36,467 bases of DNA, taken from assembly GCA_913061275.1 (NCBI GenBank), contig CAJXSR010000007.1:93410-129876 (forward strand). The letters are read 5' to 3'. Positions 1 to 8,670 of the stretch are shown in pieces. Within the stretch, counting starts at the first letter, position 1. Each line of letters opens with the position of its first letter. The translations under genes and the position numbers were made by a program. Under the pieces are notes generated by a model, which saw only the letters and a program-made list of their open reading frames with translations, made no database searches and was not told the DNA's origin. The DNA comes from an uncultured Paracoccaceae bacterium (GTDB taxonomy: Bacteria; Pseudomonadota; Alphaproteobacteria; Rhodobacterales; Rhodobacteraceae).

Positions 1-1
1 T

Positions 2-748
2 ACAAAATGCGGGATTGTCGCTGGGCCAGACCGCAGCTTTAACAACTCTGAAACCTATATTCGCGAAGCACTTTCAGGTTCCTTTAAGCGCCTTGGTGTA
101 GAATACGTCGATCTTTATTATATCCATCGCCGCGAACAAGGCCGCCCGATTGAAGAGGTGGCGCAAACCATGAGGAAACTTATTGATGAAGGTAAAATCG
201 GTGGGTGGGGCCTATCAGAGGTTTCGCCAACTACCATAAGACGCGCCCATGCCGTGACGCCCCTTATGGCTGTGCAAAGCGAGTATTCTTTATGGACGCG
301 TACGCCCGAAGTTGGTGTTTTGCAGACCTGCGAAGAATTGGGCATATGCTTTGTGCCCTTTTCCCCTGTAGGGCGCGGAATATTTGCACAAAACTTCCCT
401 GACATTAACGATTTCGAAGACAAAGATTTTCGCCGAAACGTGCCGCGTTTTCAAGAACCTAACTATTCTGATAATTGTCGTATTCTTGAATGTTTCAAAA
501 CCTTTTGTACGGATAACGGTTGGACAGTTTCAGCCACAGCCTTAGCTTGGATACTGGATCAAAACACCACAATGGTGCCAATTCCTGCAACACGTTACGC
601 AAAACACCTAAACGAATGGGCAGATGCCACCACAATCGCGTTTAACGATGCGCAACGTGCAGAGATAAACCGATTATTGCCGATCGGATTTGCGTATGGG
701 GATCGCTACAATGAAAGCCAATGGATTGGCCCTGAAAAATACAGCTAA
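2..748 (+). CDS. Aldo/keto reductase, 5' end outside the window
   Basis: The reading frame is open from base 2, so the true start lies upstream; about 248 residues are present. These NAD(P)H-dependent oxidoreductases are (beta/alpha)8 barrels acting on carbonyl compounds in the cytoplasm. The visible segment carries the family strand RLGVEYVDLYYIHR, whose His is the conserved active-site histidine. It continues with GKIGGWGLSEVSP, a VQSEYSLWTR segment and the late block FVPFSPVGRG, all typical of the AKR11/AKR13-like group. The Asp-Tyr-Lys part of the catalytic tetrad would be in the missing N-terminus. The substrate cannot be predicted. The gene ends just before a hairpin with a T-rich tail and converges on the cytochrome c gene. 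Confidence 0.9.
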   Translation, partial: TKCGIVAGPDRSFNNSETYIREALSGSFKRLGVEYVDLYYIHRREQGRPIEEVAQTMRKLIDEGKIGGWGLSEVSPTTIRRAHAVTPLMAVQSEYSLWTRTPEVGVLQTCEELGICFVPFSPVGRGIFAQNFPDINDFEDKDFRRNVPRFQEPNYSDNCRILECFKTFCTDNGWTVSATALAWILDQNTTMVPIPATRYAKHLNEWADATTIAFNDAQRAEINRLLPIGFAYGDRYNESQWIGPEKYS

Positions 749-769
749 GCTGTGAAACTAGATGTAGTT

Positions 770-794
770 TACCGCTTGATGCGGTATTTTTTAT
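770..794 (+). terminator. Intrinsic terminator of the aldo/keto reductase gene
   Basis: The hairpin TACCGC-TTGAT-GCGGTA is followed at once by TTTTTTAT, 22 bases after the reductase stop codon. Its 3' arm and T-tail are the first part of a 25-bp unit that is tandemly duplicated. The second copy therefore carries a spare arm and tail. Confidence 0.7.
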
Positions 795-830
795 GACAAG
801 CTTTGGCGGTATTTTTTATGACAAGCTTTG
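781..830. repeat. Perfect 25-bp tandem duplication
   Basis: Bases 781-805 and 806-830 are identical and directly adjacent. The unit begins GCGGTATTTTTTATG and ends ACAAGCTTTG. It covers the 3' arm of the reductase terminator and the coding end of the convergent cytochrome c gene. Because 25 is not a multiple of 3, it changes the reading frame and stop codon of the cytochrome. Confidence 0.95.
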
Positions 831-1258
831 CAAGTATTTCCCAGTTCAATTAAAATCGCTTTGATTTCTGATTGATCCGATGAAGCGGCTAAAGTTTTTG
901 AGGCAGATAAAGATGCCGCTTCAAGCTTTTTAGCAAGCTCTTTAAATCCTGCCGTGTCTGTCCAAATTTCTGGTGCAGCTTCACTGGGCGCAGCACCGGA
1001 ATGCTTTGTAAACATGGTTGGATATTTTCCTAGATCATCCGAGATTTGCCGCGTTGCCTGTGCTGCGCGTTTTGCATTGAAAGGAATGCTACCTTTAGCC
1101 ATTCCAGACAGCATTTTAAGCGTGTCGCCAACCGTAACCATTATATCCATACGCTCTTTCACGATACCAGTTGCACTACCATGTGAATATGTTTGCGTTG
1201 AATACAGCAATGCGAAGGCGACAAAGCCAGATGTAAGCAGTTTTGAGCGGTAAATCAT
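791..1258 (-). CDS. Class II cytochrome c (c'/c556 type), periplasmic
   Basis: The 155-residue precursor starts with a Sec signal peptide (about residues 1-26: KLLTSGFVAFALLYSTQTYS), which sends it to the periplasm for haem attachment. The mature part reads as the four-helix cytochrome c'/c556 fold, with ERMDIMVTVGDTLK in the first helix and the haem motif CKACH at about residues 143-147 close to the C-terminus, where this family carries it. The role would be electron transfer; the partner is unknown. An AGGAT ribosome site precedes ATG 1258. The C-terminal tail (QSLS) is created by the 25-bp tandem duplication: with one repeat copy the frame would read CHKKYRIKR and stop, a more usual ending. 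The haem site is unaffected, so the gene is probably still functional. Confidence 0.88.
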   Translation of the reverse strand: MIYRSKLLTSGFVAFALLYSTQTYSHGSATGIVKERMDIMVTVGDTLKMLSGMAKGSIPFNAKRAAQATRQISDDLGKYPTMFTKHSGAAPSEAAPEIWTDTAGFKELAKKLEAASLSASKTLAASSDQSEIKAILIELGNTCKACHKKYRQSLS

Positions 1259-1341
1259 TTTAATCCTATGGTGATTTGGGCATATTTGAAAATAATCCGT
1301 ATATACTTAAAGTATTTAGATTATAAAGAGACTTATTATTT

Positions 1342-2085
1342 TCAACGCTTGGTAAATTCCAACAAATTCGTCAACCTATCTTGTGATACCAACAATAAGC
1401 CGCAGTCTTTTTGTGCGTCTTTAGGCCCTAAAACGCAATAATCATATGCCCCCATATCCAAATTAAGGGCCATATCAGGAGCTAGTTCAACCTGCACTTG
1501 GCGGGCCGCCTCATAAAGTGTTTCGGCATGTTCTGTTTCCCAAACGGCAAAACTGCCATCTTTGAATGTAACCAATAGGCGTCTTTTAAACTTAGGGGCC
1601 GCTTCAATATTCTTAAGATCCAACTGGCCATTGGAAATAAGCAAATGCGATTGCAATACGGTCACGCCCATTTCACGCGCTTTGGCACTAAACCCAGCGC
1701 GACTAACTGTTTGTTTTAGATTAAACCCTGTACCGCCCAAAGTAACACGTTTTGCATGAAACAAACGCGGTTGCGCGTTTTTATCGAGAATAAGAACCCC
1801 ATCCCAATTTTGATACCTGCGGCTGATAACAGACCTTTCCCGAAGCACCAAACCTTCAATCCCAAAACGATCGCCGCTGGAATACGTGCCTGCAACCGTC
1901 AAAAGATGATTACTGTCTGATTGCGTGTTATCTGGCAACACCCGCAGTCGCACTTGCACATCTGCCTGACACGAATGAAGCAAAACCGAAGATGAAAGCA
2001 CACAGGTTTGTGCATAGGCTGCAATGGGTAAGGCGATGCAAATACCTATTGCCCAAACAAAACGCTGCATGATTTGAAAAGCCAT
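1342..2085 (-). CDS. Secreted protein, possible phosphodiester glycosidase (NAGPA/DUF2233-like)
   Basis: The 247-residue product has an N-terminal signal peptide ending around AYAQ, so it is probably periplasmic. The body resembles the NAGPA/DUF2233 phosphodiester-glycosidase fold: a stretch reporting on text-like strands (WDGVLILDKNAQPRLFHAKR), VLQSHLLISNGQLDL, a DGSFAVW strand, and near the C-terminus MALNLDMGAYDYC, which looks like the family's NLDGG-type active-site loop. Four cysteines could form disulphides. An AGGAG ribosome site lies 7 bases before ATG 2085. The assignment rests on motif resemblance only, and the loop has Met where I would expect Gly, so catalysis is uncertain. It lies in the same direction as the cytochrome c gene but 83 bases away. 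Confidence 0.5.
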   Translation of the reverse strand: MAFQIMQRFVWAIGICIALPIAAYAQTCVLSSSVLLHSCQADVQVRLRVLPDNTQSDSNHLLTVAGTYSSGDRFGIEGLVLRERSVISRRYQNWDGVLILDKNAQPRLFHAKRVTLGGTGFNLKQTVSRAGFSAKAREMGVTVLQSHLLISNGQLDLKNIEAAPKFKRRLLVTFKDGSFAVWETEHAETLYEAARQVQVELAPDMALNLDMGAYDYCVLGPKDAQKDCGLLLVSQDRLTNLLEFTKR

Positions 2086-2172
2086 ATGAACTCTCCTACT
2101 GTGTATGTAGATTTTGACTTATTTTATGTGACTTGCCAAATCACCAAAATGCCACGGTAGGTGAAAAATTGC

Positions 2173-3036
2173 CTATTCTTTACCGTGACTTCCAGAATAT
2201 CCATTTAAAGCAGGAGGTTGCCACCCACCTAACGTTTCAGGTGCTGGTTTGTAAATTTCGACCTTTAATGGGTAGCAGGCAGCCGTATCACTGGAATGCG
2301 TACTGCTACAATCGCCACCTGGGCAAGCGGACAGCCCGCCTATCAGATCAATTTCTGCAAAAAACTCAATATAGTCACCTAACTGCACTGGGCTGGATTT
2401 CATAAAATATTGTTTTGTGTTGGGCATAAAACCCGTACACATGAAAACATTCAAAACATCATGCACCAAAGGTTCTGCACCGTTCAGGGATTGGTTTTGA
2501 AATGCGGCTAAAGCGCGAGTTAAGTTAGAATGGCAGCAATAATGGTAATCCGTGCCGTTTAAGACGTCATTGGTATAGGGGTCACAGCGTGTGCCGATTA
2601 CATCATGTACAGATGCGCCATACTCATCCCAACCGTACCAATCCAACGTATCATACGTGACCGTTGCCATCGGGCGCATTGCAGGAAAACTTGACCACAT
2701 GCGATCACCGGTGCTGATATGTGTGCCGTGCAAGGCCCGTGTTTTACCAGAATAGAACTTTTCGTTCAAATCATGTGCATTCCACAGGTTCATATCGCCC
2801 ACCTGCGGCCCCTCAACGCTGACCACACGAAAGAAATGCCCCGCAGGTACATGAAAGCATCGTCCGTCACGTGGGGGGATAATAACTTCATCAATCAGGG
2901 TCATCGATTTGCGCGCTTTAGAATAAAGCGCCATATCAGGTTTGGGTAGCGTATCTATCGGGTAGCAAACTGTGGGTGCGATTTTTCGCAACTCATCGGC
3001 ATTATCCGGTGCGGGGTTTTGAGGTTTGTATTTCAT
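2173..3036 (-). CDS. DUF1989 / urea-carboxylase-associated family protein
   Basis: This 287-residue protein carries the DUF1989 hallmarks: PPRDGRCFHVPAGHFFRVV near residue 55, QVGDMNLWNAHD, ALHGTHISTGDRMWSS, then HDVIGTRCDPYTN and YHYCCHSNLTRAL in the middle, and a Cys/His-rich segment LSACPGGDCSS near the end. The conserved His and Cys suggest a metal site. Family members sit beside urea carboxylase or amine-degradation genes, but the reaction of this branch is not known to me. The gene lies 37 bases downstream of the FAD dehydrogenase gene on the same strand, so the two are probably co-transcribed and may act in one catabolic pathway. The ribosome site before ATG 3036 is weak. Confidence 0.82.
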   Translation of the reverse strand: MKYKPQNPAPDNADELRKIAPTVCYPIDTLPKPDMALYSKARKSMTLIDEVIIPPRDGRCFHVPAGHFFRVVSVEGPQVGDMNLWNAHDLNEKFYSGKTRALHGTHISTGDRMWSSFPAMRPMATVTYDTLDWYGWDEYGASVHDVIGTRCDPYTNDVLNGTDYHYCCHSNLTRALAAFQNQSLNGAEPLVHDVLNVFMCTGFMPNTKQYFMKSSPVQLGDYIEFFAEIDLIGGLSACPGGDCSSTHSSDTAACYPLKVEIYKPAPETLGGWQPPALNGYSGSHGKE

Positions 3037-3073
3037 ATGGCATCTTTGGCAGATTACCCAAATGGGTCAAGCA

Positions 3074-4729
3074 TTATGCGTTTCGGCCTGCTTGGCGACC
3101 TGAAAAAATACATCCACCCAGAAATGACCCTTCTAAAGCTTTGTATCCATGATACCCACCACCGCCAAAACCAGAGGTTTCACCCGCAGCATAAAGACCT
3201 TCAAATGCCGCCCCGTCAGGGCGCAAAACCTGCCCGCTTAAATCCGTATGCAACCCCCCTAACGATTTACGGGTCAAAATATTCAAACGCACCGCAATAA
3301 GCGGCCCATTTTCAGCATCCAGTATCTTATGCGGTTTAGCCGTACGGATAAGTTTATCCCCCCAATAGGCCCGCGCACCCCGGATGGCTGTCACTTGCGC
3401 ATCTTTCGCAAACTTATTGTCGATCTGGCCATCACGGTCTGCGATTTGTGCGCGGATATGATCCAAAGACAAAGTCGCATCTGGCATCAAATCATTCATA
3501 CCCACTACCAGCTCTTCCAGTGTATCTTTAACAATAAAATCTTTGCCGTGAGTTTTAAACGCCTCTACCGCATCCGTCGCCCCCTTACCAAGTCGTGATT
3601 TTAAAACCTGTCGCCAACTGCCAGAGGTAAAATCAGGATTTTGTTCCGAGCCCGACAAAGCAAACTCTTTTTCAATGATTTTCTGGGTCAAAATAAACCA
3701 GCTATGTTCATGCCCAGTCGACAGAATGCGCTTCAAAGTAGAAAGTGTATCAAACCCCGGCAAACACGGGGCTTCCAAGCGGTCACCATTACCATCAAAC
3801 CACATGGAACTGGGGCCAGGCAATATTCGAATGCCGTGATTTGGCCAAATCGGGTTCCAGTTTTGCAACCCTTCGGTGTAATGCCACATCCGATCCCCGT
3901 TAATCACCGCAGCACCTGCAACTTGTGCAATCTCTTGCATTTGCCCGTCAACATAGTCTGGTACACCTGCAATCATCCGTTTAGGTGCCTTTCCCAACCG
4001 TTTTTCAGGCCAGTATTTACGCACCATATCATGATTACCACCAATACCGCCTGTGGTCAGAATTACAGATTCCGCGTCATACGAAAAACCACCAACAACA
4101 TTGCGGCTAGTACTATGACCGCGCTCTACATCTGTGGTTTCCAGCAAGTCACCAACAACCCCCGTCACTTTACCTGCCGTGATTTGCATATCTGTAACTT
4201 TATGGCGAAACCCAAAGGTTAATTTGCCTTCTGCTTCTGCCGCTCGCACAAGCCGTTCAAACGGGGCAACAACACCCAACCCCGTCCCCCAAGTCAAATG
4301 GAAGCGCGGCACAGAATTGCCATGGCCCGACGCAAATGCCCCGCCGCGTTCAGCCCAACCGACTACGGGAAACCAGCGCATGCCCATCTGATGCAACCAA
4401 CTGCGCATTTCACCACTAGCAAAATCCAGATACGCCTCTGCAAACGCTTTTGGATTGGCATCATCTGCCCTGTCAAACTGTGCCGATCCATACCAATCAG
4501 CAGACGCCAAACCACGGCTGTCTTTAATCCCCATGCGCCGTTGTTCAGGCGTATCAACCATAAACAACCCGCCCAAAGACCAGTGCGCCTGCCCGCCTAT
4601 TGATTGCTCTGCTTCTTGGTCTAACAGCAAAACTGTACGCCCCCGCGCCACAACTTCTGATGCGGCAACAAGCCCTGCAAGCCCTGCACCTACGACAATT
4701 ACATCTGCATATTTGCGTTTATCTGCCAT
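3074..4729 (-). CDS. FAD-binding dehydrogenase (fumarate reductase/3-ketosteroid dehydrogenase-like flavoprotein)
   Basis: A 551-residue flavoprotein. The N-terminal Rossmann motif is VIVVGAGLAGLVAASEVVARG followed by VLLLDQE, and the C-terminal FAD block is GLYAAGETSGFGGGGYHGY with EGSFLGGCIFSGR, as in the FAD_binding_2 superfamily (fumarate reductase flavoprotein, KsdD, FAD-binding dehydrogenase). There is no signal peptide, so it is probably cytoplasmic. It would oxidise or reduce a C-C bond of a small organic substrate that cannot be named from sequence. AGGAT precedes ATG 4729. It is the first gene of a two-gene operon with the DUF1989 gene and is divergent from the DUF2339 gene, with 140 bases between the two starts to hold both promoters. 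Confidence 0.85.
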   Translation of the reverse strand: MADKRKYADVIVVGAGLAGLVAASEVVARGRTVLLLDQEAEQSIGGQAHWSLGGLFMVDTPEQRRMGIKDSRGLASADWYGSAQFDRADDANPKAFAEAYLDFASGEMRSWLHQMGMRWFPVVGWAERGGAFASGHGNSVPRFHLTWGTGLGVVAPFERLVRAAEAEGKLTFGFRHKVTDMQITAGKVTGVVGDLLETTDVERGHSTSRNVVGGFSYDAESVILTTGGIGGNHDMVRKYWPEKRLGKAPKRMIAGVPDYVDGQMQEIAQVAGAAVINGDRMWHYTEGLQNWNPIWPNHGIRILPGPSSMWFDGNGDRLEAPCLPGFDTLSTLKRILSTGHEHSWFILTQKIIEKEFALSGSEQNPDFTSGSWRQVLKSRLGKGATDAVEAFKTHGKDFIVKDTLEELVVGMNDLMPDATLSLDHIRAQIADRDGQIDNKFAKDAQVTAIRGARAYWGDKLIRTAKPHKILDAENGPLIAVRLNILTRKSLGGLHTDLSGQVLRPDGAAFEGLYAAGETSGFGGGGYHGYKALEGSFLGGCIFSGRQAGRNA

Positions 4730-4869
4730 GAAATTATCCTATTTTCATATAAGCCTAATCTCTAATGGGCCATCCTTGAAAGAAAAATCTAACGTCACAG
4801 GTTGAAAAATCACAGTTGACGCATTCTAGGACATTCTTCATCTTAAGGGTGAGCCGTTAGGAGCGTTCA

Positions 4870-7500
4870 ATGCACGATGAGTTTTATATCACTTTAGCAA
4901 TCTTAATAGGCGCCTATCTTTTTTTAATGCCTTTAATTGCACTGATCGTCGCAAAAAACGCATCAAACCAAGCTAAGAAACTGCGGGCGGAAATTGAGTT
5001 GTTAAAGCTTTCACCAGAAGCTGTACCGCCTGTGAAACCTGTTCATAAAGCTGCAACCATTGAAACCGCTGAACCTGTTAAAACAGAAGCATTCATAGAA
5101 GACAGTACAGCAAAACCTGACCCTGTACCAAAGGATAGCCCTAAATTAGCACCAGCAGAACCCAAAGGGCCAAGCTTTTTTGATCGTATGCTTACCAATT
5201 TCAAAGCCAACTGGGTTATATGGTTGGCTGCCTTATCTTTGGCCTTTGGCGGGTTGTTTATCGTGCAATACGGACTAGAACGCGGCTTTTTAGGGCCGCT
5301 GGCGCGGGTTATTTGCGCCTTGGTATTTGGCGCAAGCTTATTGGGGGTCGCAGAATATCTACGCCGCTTACCCAAGCTGGGCTTAGAAGGCTGGTTTACA
5401 GTACCTGTAGCCTTAGCCACTGGGGGTATTGCATCACTTTTTGGCGGCGTGGTGTCAGCCCATATCCTGTATGATTTAACCAGCCCGTTGGTTGGGTTTG
5501 TATCTATGGCAGTTGTCTCTTTTCTGGCCGTCGCAGCGGGGCTTATATTTGGCCCTGTACTGGCAGTGATCGGCATTTTAGGTGCGTTTATATCCCCTGC
5601 CCTTGTATCAACGGGTGAAGGCCATACGATCATGTACCTGTACTTTTTAATGGTCTTGATATCGGCTCTTGCAATCGAGCGAATGCGTAAATGGATATGG
5701 CTTTCATCCCTTGCGGTGGTTTTCACCTATATAGCTGGTTTGGCCCTTAACGATGCAATCCCCAACCAGCCCTATCTGGCTTTGTACCTTATCGCGGTCA
5801 TTCTAGCAGTCACAACTATACCTGCCTTTGGGATACGGCCCAAATGGGGTCATACTGAGCTGATAAATGAAAAAACATTGGGCAATATTGCTACGCATTA
5901 CCCCACAATTTTAACAGTCATAACCGCTGCGGCGGGGGTCGCTATTTTGTGCCTTGTTGCAAATAATAGCCTGATATTGTGGCAAACAACCCTGTTAGCA
6001 CTTCTTGGCCTTTGTGCTTGGTCAATTTATTGGTGCTCGAAAGCCCAAAACCTGGATCAATTACCTTTGATTTTTGCCGCAGGCCTGATGTTCAGCGCAA
6101 CAGCAGAACTACCCTATCAAATCTATAGCGCCTCTGGTTCAGATAAAACGCATTTCCACTTTGTTGCAGCTATAATGATGGCCACAGCCGCTTTGTTTCT
6201 GTTCGCCACTTTCTGGCGAACACCACGCTCTATCCGCCCACTTTATTGGATTGCAGCAGGGGCCATTGCCCCCGTTTTGATCTATTTCCTTGCTTATGCC
6301 AGTTGGCACGGAATTGCGCCAATTCGTGACACTACATGGATGTTCATCGCATTACTGTTGTCCATCATGCTGGTTGCCAGTGCGTTGATGATGTTACGCA
6401 GCCGTATCCGTCAAAGGCGCATGGCGTCTGATCTGTTGTTTGCGGGCATGTTGGTAACAGTTTCATATGTTGCCTACCTAACGATAGAGCCTGAATATCT
6501 GGCACATATTGCAGCGTTATTATCGCTTAGCGCATTAAGTTTGGTCATACGGTTCAAATATATATGGACAGGGCATCTGATTGTGGCATTTGTTGCCGCT
6601 TCAACTGGTTTTATAGTCTTTGATCTGTTCCCAGACTACGCATTGCAAAACTCTGTCCTTATTGTTGTTGCCATCTTTAGTGTGGCCATAACCTTGTTTG
6701 GGGTGGGCTATAAGATGGCCACGCATGCCAAACTACCCAACCGTGCCGTGCTTTATGAAACTGCGGCACTGCTAAGTATAGCGTTATTGATATGCACCCT
6801 AATCGCACGATTTGCTTCAGGTGGAAAATGGGAATTTGGCTATATGGTACTGGGGCTATATGCGACAGTCTGGATCATGTTGGCAGGCGTGCAGTTCAAA
6901 CGCCGCCTAACCATCCAAGATGGCCTTACACATATCAGGCTTTGTTTAGGGTATGGCTATGGTTTGTTAGGTTTGGGCGCACTTTTACTAAGCATCATTA
7001 TGTCGCCGCTTATTCTGGACAAGGTCAAAGGCATATTCCCGATAGATACAATCATGGTCGCTTATGCTTTGCCTATGGTGGCCGCATATGGGCTATATCA
7101 TTTCAAACTGCTGCCCAGTTTTATTACCCGTAAAATTGCCCTTGGATTTATGGGTATTCTAGCTGGGTTCATCGCAATACAAGAGGTGCGCCGTTTTTGG
7201 CACGGGCCAGTTATCCGACTTGAGGAAGGCGTGAAGCTTGGCGAGTTATATACCTATACGGTCATTCTGTTGGTCGCAACTTTATCCACTGTTATACTGG
7301 CTATTACACGTGACAAGCCCCATTTACGCAAGATTGGCTTGGCCTTAGCCGGTCTGACTGCCGCGAAAGTTTTCTTGTGGGATACGGCAGGAATGCAAGG
7401 GTTAGCGCGCGCTTCAGTGTTTATTGCATTAGGTCTGACATTGGCAGGCATTGGTTGGTTGCTACAAACACCCAATAGTACTGACAGTGAAGATACCTAA
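4870..7500 (+). CDS. DUF2339 giant polytopic membrane protein
   Basis: An 876-residue inner-membrane protein. It begins with one hydrophobic helix (about residues 5-28), then a short charged helical stretch (NASNQAKKLRAEIELLK) and a Pro/Ala/Lys-rich linker to about residue 105. From about residue 113 onward there is a near-continuous series of twenty or more hydrophobic segments, starting with NWVIWLAALSLAFGGLFIVQYGLERGFLGP, which is characteristic of DUF2339. The function of the family is unknown to me. AGGAG lies 7 bases upstream of ATG 4870. The gene stands alone between a divergent flavoprotein operon and the convergent sdh operon, with a shared hairpin terminator after the stop codon. 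Confidence 0.88.
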   Translation: MHDEFYITLAILIGAYLFLMPLIALIVAKNASNQAKKLRAEIELLKLSPEAVPPVKPVHKAATIETAEPVKTEAFIEDSTAKPDPVPKDSPKLAPAEPKGPSFFDRMLTNFKANWVIWLAALSLAFGGLFIVQYGLERGFLGPLARVICALVFGASLLGVAEYLRRLPKLGLEGWFTVPVALATGGIASLFGGVVSAHILYDLTSPLVGFVSMAVVSFLAVAAGLIFGPVLAVIGILGAFISPALVSTGEGHTIMYLYFLMVLISALAIERMRKWIWLSSLAVVFTYIAGLALNDAIPNQPYLALYLIAVILAVTTIPAFGIRPKWGHTELINEKTLGNIATHYPTILTVITAAAGVAILCLVANNSLILWQTTLLALLGLCAWSIYWCSKAQNLDQLPLIFAAGLMFSATAELPYQIYSASGSDKTHFHFVAAIMMATAALFLFATFWRTPRSIRPLYWIAAGAIAPVLIYFLAYASWHGIAPIRDTTWMFIALLLSIMLVASALMMLRSRIRQRRMASDLLFAGMLVTVSYVAYLTIEPEYLAHIAALLSLSALSLVIRFKYIWTGHLIVAFVAASTGFIVFDLFPDYALQNSVLIVVAIFSVAITLFGVGYKMATHAKLPNRAVLYETAALLSIALLICTLIARFASGGKWEFGYMVLGLYATVWIMLAGVQFKRRLTIQDGLTHIRLCLGYGYGLLGLGALLLSIIMSPLILDKVKGIFPIDTIMVAYALPMVAAYGLYHFKLLPSFITRKIALGFMGILAGFIAIQEVRRFWHGPVIRLEEGVKLGELYTYTVILLVATLSTVILAITRDKPHLRKIGLALAGLTAAKVFLWDTAGMQGLARASVFIALGLTLAGIGWLLQTPNSTDSEDT

Positions 7501-7519
7501 GGGTTGTAACAACCAATAA

Positions 7520-7541
7520 AAAGGGGCCGCAAAGCCCCTTT
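7520..7541. terminator. Terminator between convergent DUF2339 and sdhB genes
   Basis: The 8-bp stem AAAGGGGC/GCCCCTTT closes a six-base loop, with A-rich sequence upstream and a few T residues downstream. It lies 19 bases after the DUF2339 stop and 25 bases from the sdhB stop, so it can serve both strands. Confidence 0.75.
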
Positions 7542-7565
7542 CAAATCAATCCTGATACCGCCCGT

Positions 7566-8345
7566 TTACATCGTGCGTTCAACCATCTTTTTCTTGATCT
7601 CAGCGATTGCCAGCGCAGGGTTCAGACCCTTAGGGCAGGTTTTTGCACAATTCATGATCGTGTGGCAGCGGTATAGCTTGAACGGGTCTTGCAACTCATC
7701 CAGACGCTCGCCTGTGGCCTCATCACGGCTGTCGATAATCCAGCGATACGCGTGTAGCAATGCAGCTGGGCCTAAATAGCGTTCGCTGTTCCACCAATAT
7801 GACGGGCACGATGTAGAGCAACATGCACACATCACACATTCATACAAGCCATCCAACTTTTTGCGGTCTTCAATAGACTGACGCCATTCTTTTGCAGGCT
7901 TGTTGGTTTTGGTTTCCAACCACGGCATAATGGATGCGTGTTGGGCATAGAAATGCGTCAAATCCGGGATCAAATCCTTGACCACAGGCATGTGTGGTAG
8001 CGGGTAAATTTTCACATCACCCTTTACTTCATCCAGTCCAAAAATACAGGCCAGTGTATTGATACCGTCGATGTTCATCGCACAAGAGCCACAAATACCT
8101 TCGCGGCATGAACGGCGGAACGTCAGTGTTGGGTCGATCTCATTTTTGATCTTGATTAACGCGTCCAACATCATCGGGCCGCATGTATCCATATCTACAA
8201 AATATGTATCCGTGCGCGGGTTCTCACCCGTATCAGGGTCATAACGGTAAATGGTAAACTTGCGCACGTTGGTTGCCCCTTCGGGCTTTGGCCAGGTTTT
8301 ACCCACCGTCATGCGAGAGTTTTTTGGAAGGGTCAGTTCTACCAT
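7566..8345 (-). CDS. sdhB: Succinate dehydrogenase iron-sulfur subunit
   Basis: The 259-residue electron-transfer subunit of complex II passes electrons from FADH2 on SdhA to ubiquinone in the membrane. All three cluster sites are visible: the [2Fe-2S] ligands C80, C85, C88 and C100 (CREGICGSC), the [4Fe-4S] ligands C170, C173, C176 and C180 ([11 protein letters not shown]), and the [3Fe-4S] ligands C227, C233 and C237 ([11 protein letters not shown]). The length and start match alphaproteobacterial SdhB. It is the last gene of the leftward sdh operon. A small lipoprotein gene separates it from sdhA, with 25 bases between that gene and ATG 8345. No defect is seen. Confidence 0.97.
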   Translation of the reverse strand: MVELTLPKNSRMTVGKTWPKPEGATNVRKFTIYRYDPDTGENPRTDTYFVDMDTCGPMMLDALIKIKNEIDPTLTFRRSCREGICGSCAMNIDGINTLACIFGLDEVKGDVKIYPLPHMPVVKDLIPDLTHFYAQHASIMPWLETKTNKPAKEWRQSIEDRKKLDGLYECVMCACCSTSCPSYWWNSERYLGPAALLHAYRWIIDSRDEATGERLDELQDPFKLYRCHTIMNCAKTCPKGLNPALAIAEIKKKMVERTM

Positions 8346-8370
8346 AATCTTCGTCCTTTGCCTTATTCCG

Positions 8371-8670
8371 CTACAGCTTCAGCGGTTCGGTTGGTTTTTC
8401 GCCAGATTTGGCGACAACACATGTTTCATATATTTCGTTCGGGTCGCGGCCATTCAAATAATCAGCGGATAGTTCTATGCCTATCCCGCCTGAAACATGA
8501 CCACCCGTTCCTGTTCCAATACCAACAGTCACCTGCGGTTTTGTAGCAGCGCGCGCCCGTTCAGTGCATTGCGCCATTGCGCGTTCCACGGATATTGGTT
8601 TTGGGTCAGCACAGGCACTTAGCCCCGATGCTGCTGCCAATGCCAAATATGCCGTGTGGGATAACTGCAT
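8371..8670 (-). CDS. Small predicted lipoprotein encoded between sdhA and sdhB
   Basis: A 99-residue product starting at ATG 8670. The start overlaps the sdhA stop as TGATG, so translation is coupled; a TTG one codon upstream is less likely. Residues 1-20 form a lipoprotein signal ([13 protein letters not shown]) with the lipobox Cys at about residue 20. The mature part has a basic, Cys-containing helix ([16 protein letters not shown]), a Gly-rich strand pair ([21 protein letters not shown]) and a second Cys in ETCVVAK. I do not recognise a named family. The position inside the sdh operon suggests a periplasmic accessory to complex II or to the envelope, but that is inference only. Confidence 0.75.
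   Translation of the reverse strand: MQLSHTAYLALAAASGLSACADPKPISVERAMAQCTERARAATKPQVTVGIGTGTGGHVSGGIGIELSADYLNGRDPNEIYETCVVAKSGEKPTEPLKL

Noticed and set aside
3641-4222. 193-codon rightward open frame inside the FAD dehydrogenase gene
   Set aside because: It is antisense to well-conserved flavoprotein blocks and shows no ribosome site or recognisable domain.
5043-5726. 227-codon leftward open frame inside the DUF2339 gene
   Set aside because: It is antisense to a clear membrane protein, has no family motifs, and its open length follows from the codon use of the real gene.
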